Shown here one piece after another: positions 57,720 through 60,000 of a stretch of 60,000 nucleotides of DNA. This stretch comes from Takakia lepidozioides (Eukaryota; Streptophyta; Takakiopsida; Takakiales; Takakiaceae): positions 59,503,053 to 59,563,052 of the forward strand of contig CM060732.1 in the NCBI GenBank assembly GCA_030704615.1. Direction: 5' to 3'. A program made the position numbers and the translations under genes. Within the stretch, counting starts at the first letter, position 1; each line of letters begins with the position of its first letter. Below the pieces are notes generated by a model. The model had not been told where the DNA came from. It did no database searches and was given only the letters and a program-made list of their open reading frames with translations.

Positions 57720-57797
57720 TGCCCACCCCCGCAAGGGGGCAGTAGCCGCAAGGTGAAGTGGCTCTTAGTTATGCTGCCGGAGTCATCTCTCTCTCTC
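57720..57797 (+). repeat. Dispersed repeat copy; left arm of a foldback
   Basis: Contains gcccaccccc, ggcagtagccgcaaggtgaag and cttagttatgctgccgg in order. An inverted relative lies at 57989-58060, giving a foldback about 340 bp long. Confidence 0.7.
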
Positions 57798-57947
57798 CTT
57801 GTTTGCTGGAACAAATATGCCCGGATAAAATGTTGGATAATGGAAAAGCTATAAATCGCAGACACGGATGAATTTAGTAAGCTTCCATTAGAGAAGAGTG
57901 TAAGTAGACCAAGTGTGGCGTGTGTGTGTCAAATCGTCACATCAAGT

Positions 57948-57988
<41 letters not shown>
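57948..57988 (+). repeat. (AC)n(AT)n microsatellite
   Basis: About ten AC units followed by about eleven AT units, directly before the inverted repeat arm. Confidence 0.9.
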
Positions 57989-58060
57989 GACGCCAACTGA
58001 AGCTAGCGTAAATAAGAGCCTCTTCCCCTTGCAAGTACTGCCCCTTTTTAGAGATGGGCT
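57989..58060 (-). repeat. Dispersed repeat copy; right arm of the foldback
   Basis: The minus strand reads ggggcagtacttgcaagggg then cttatttacgctagcttc, a diverged copy of the unit at 57720-57797. Confidence 0.6.
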
Positions 58061-59305
58061 CTATCCGCACTGTAACCTGTCACACAGTGGCTAACAGTGG
58101 CCACTTTTAATCTTACGTTTATTGAGGATTAGGTTGGGAATCTAGCCCTTGTTGATATGAGCCAAAACAGGTATATGTGCGACCGGTGGATAGGACTGGT
58201 CGAGGGGTTGGTGATTGGCTGAATGGCACCAAGTTGAGCAAGATGGTCTTCTATATGTATAGCCATAAGCTCCGCTCACCAGATATTCTGGCGACCACAG
58301 TGACGGCTATATATTTGGTGCTGGTGCAATCAAATCTATACATAACCTGCCTGGGCATCTTATAAGGAGCCATCAGCATATATGCATTTTTGTGGTGGGA
58401 ATTTCAAGGTTGTGGGTTCCGTGAAATCTGGGAGTGATATAACAAAGGTTTTTTTGTCTCGCTGCCATAGAGGCCTGGTGTCACATGTCTCCATGGTTTG
58501 TCCAATTTGATTCGGGGGTATTTGTTGGGTGTTTGGGTGGACCGTGGCTATGTGACCAAATAAATGTTTTAGAATCCGGTGCAGGTGACGGTAGAAAGTG
58601 GTAGTTATTTGTGGATTTTGTGAGTTTAGTTAATAATGGTTCTGGATATCTCATGTATTTCAAGTCCCAGAATCCAAACTATTTGCATCTTATACCTACA
58701 AGAGCCCTGTGGCTCCAGCCCTTTTATTTATTTTTTAATGAATTGTCCGAAAAAGGAAACTTGGTCATAATTCAGGCCACCTTTATAGGGGAGTGGGAAA
58801 ATTTAACACCCCATGAACCATACATGAGAGCCATCCCCATACCTAGTGCCAGGACGCACTCCACTAACTCATTGTCTATGACCCACACAAAAATCACTCG
58901 TGTAGGTATTGTGTCTGGTCATGTGCCAGAGGAAAGAAATTAACCCATTACATGTTCCGTAGGAGAAGGCAACAACGAGGCAACAACATGTGCCACTTAA
59001 ATCATCAAACCAATGGAGGGGATGGGAATGGCCCTTCATTGCGAATGATAGAATAGAATAAACAGGCGGGTCTAAAGACTCCACCATGATGGGTTTTCAT
59101 AGTTTCTTGTTGCACACCCCACACCATAGAGATAGGAACACACTAGACTTAGGATGGAAGTGGAATGCGCGCGTCCGGTCACTGGAGGTTTGCCGGAGAT
59201 GGGACGCCATTGGCGGGGCCCATAGGCAAATCCCCACCCCCTCATCCTCGCCCTTATGCCTGTATTTATGGAGTAGACGATTAAAAATTTCCATTGCTTG
59301 AAAAG
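58061..59305. other. Interval without a recognised gene
   Basis: Short open frames only; no family motif and no repeat structure noticed. Confidence 0.45.
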
Positions 59306-59445
59306 CAGCGGGCGAGTAGCTTGATGGATGGATGGATTGTTTAATATTGCTGGGATGCGGGGTTCATTCCCTAGCCAAGGTGCGATTCAATTAAAATATT
59401 GTTAACCAGGGCTCCAACCCTGTTAACCAAAAAAAGAAAAAAGAA
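59306..59445 (+). repeat. tRNA-derived SINE
   Basis: A box TAGCTTGATGG (59317-59327) and B box GGTTCATTCC (59361-59370) are spaced as in a tRNA promoter. A short body holding a gttaacc...gttaacc repeat and an A-rich tail at about 59428-59445 follow. The cloverleaf is degenerate, so a SINE is more likely than a tRNA gene. Confidence 0.65.
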
Positions 59446-59535
59446 TATATATATATACATATTCAATGATGGAAAGAAATTAAGATAAACTTTTTTGTAT
59501 CTCCAAAATAATTTGAAGTCCTTGAAGGGGATCTT

Positions 59536-59790
59536 CGCTCTCCTGTTCCCATTCTTTGCTCCCCATATACTGTGCCCGCTCCCCTTTACGCTCCCCCGTG
59601 CTAGTTGCTGCTCCTCCGCTCCCCATGGTGCTCCCTTGTTACTGCTTATGCTCCCCCCTGTGCTCCCCTGTTACAGCTCCTGGGGAAACACAGGGGAGCA
59701 GTAACATGGGAGCACGAACACAGGGGCGTAAACAGAGGGGAGCAATAACAGGGGAACGGGGAATGACACAGCAGGAACAAGGGAGGAAAG
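59536..59790. repeat. Imperfect inverted repeat of gctcccctgttac-type words
   Basis: The left arm is rich in gctcccc and tgttac words and the right arm (from about 59690) in ggggagc and gtaaca words, with a centre near 59685. It could form a long imperfect hairpin. Confidence 0.6.
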
Positions 59791-60000
59791 GCCAGGGAAC
59801 AGGGAGTGGAGCGTGGGCCTGGGGTAAGGGCGCGAAGCACAATGGAAGCGCTGGACTAGGAAAGGCCTCTCAGCCGGTACTACCGGCAACCGTAGAGGCA
59901 CATCCCCCCTTTCATTCTTCTTAAAATAAATAAATACTGCTACACATTGTTGGGTGTGGTACCATTCCCTTGGGTGGTGGTCCCTTTCGGAAGCGATACT

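Overview
This is nuclear DNA of a land plant. The evidence is a split phenylalanine ammonia-lyase (PAL) gene, an EBS/SHL-type BAH-PHD chromatin reader, GT-AG introns, and plant-type Copia, Mutator-like, CACTA and hAT elements. The PAL gene has two introns besides the one conserved in plant PALs, and the window carries amino-methyltransferase-like genes not typical of flowering plants. From this I infer a non-seed plant, but I cannot name the species. Most of the window is repeat debris. The only protein gene that looks intact is the BAH-PHD gene near 32.5 kb.

Layout. 0-1.1 kb: 95-bp tandem repeats, each able to form two hairpins. 1.1-3.5 kb: copy B of a methyltransferase-like gene. 4.4-8.5 kb: a broken Copia element whose 5' coding half is on the opposite strand to its 3' half. 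8.5-14.8 kb: gene-poor, with a hAT-type MITE. 14.84-17.88 kb: PAL, broken by a 37-bp tandem duplication and then by a 10.9-kb Mutator-like element (MULE, 17881-28809). The last 16 PAL codons lie beyond the MULE at 28821-28871. Inside the MULE a DDE/SWIM transposase is read leftward, and copy A of the methyltransferase-like gene (ParB-like domain plus beta-class amino-methyltransferase fold) is read rightward. 28.9-37.5 kb: repeats, a hAT MITE, the BAH-PHD gene and a further MULE-end-like sequence. 37.8-42.6 kb: copy C of the same gene (minus strand), interrupted by a CACTA element. 42.7-45.1 kb: a Copia gag fragment and an FCP1/HAD-phosphatase pseudogene. 45-60 kb: AT-rich, with a TTAA-flanked MITE, tRNA-derived SINEs, a hAT MITE, foldback repeats and microsatellites.

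Main result. Three copies of one intron-containing gene family share exon boundaries and a methyltransferase fold, and one lies inside a complete MULE. In all three, an array of palindromic repeats sits immediately upstream of the same homologous exon. In the MULE copy the palindromes occur in three clusters (17 by eye). Their arms differ between units but stay complementary, and most are centred on GTYRAC. Copy C has a different arm sequence around the same TGCGTCAACGCA core. This looks like a mobile element family that carries a prokaryote-like ParB/methylase protein together with dyad-symmetric sites. That link is inference; the sequence patterns are direct.
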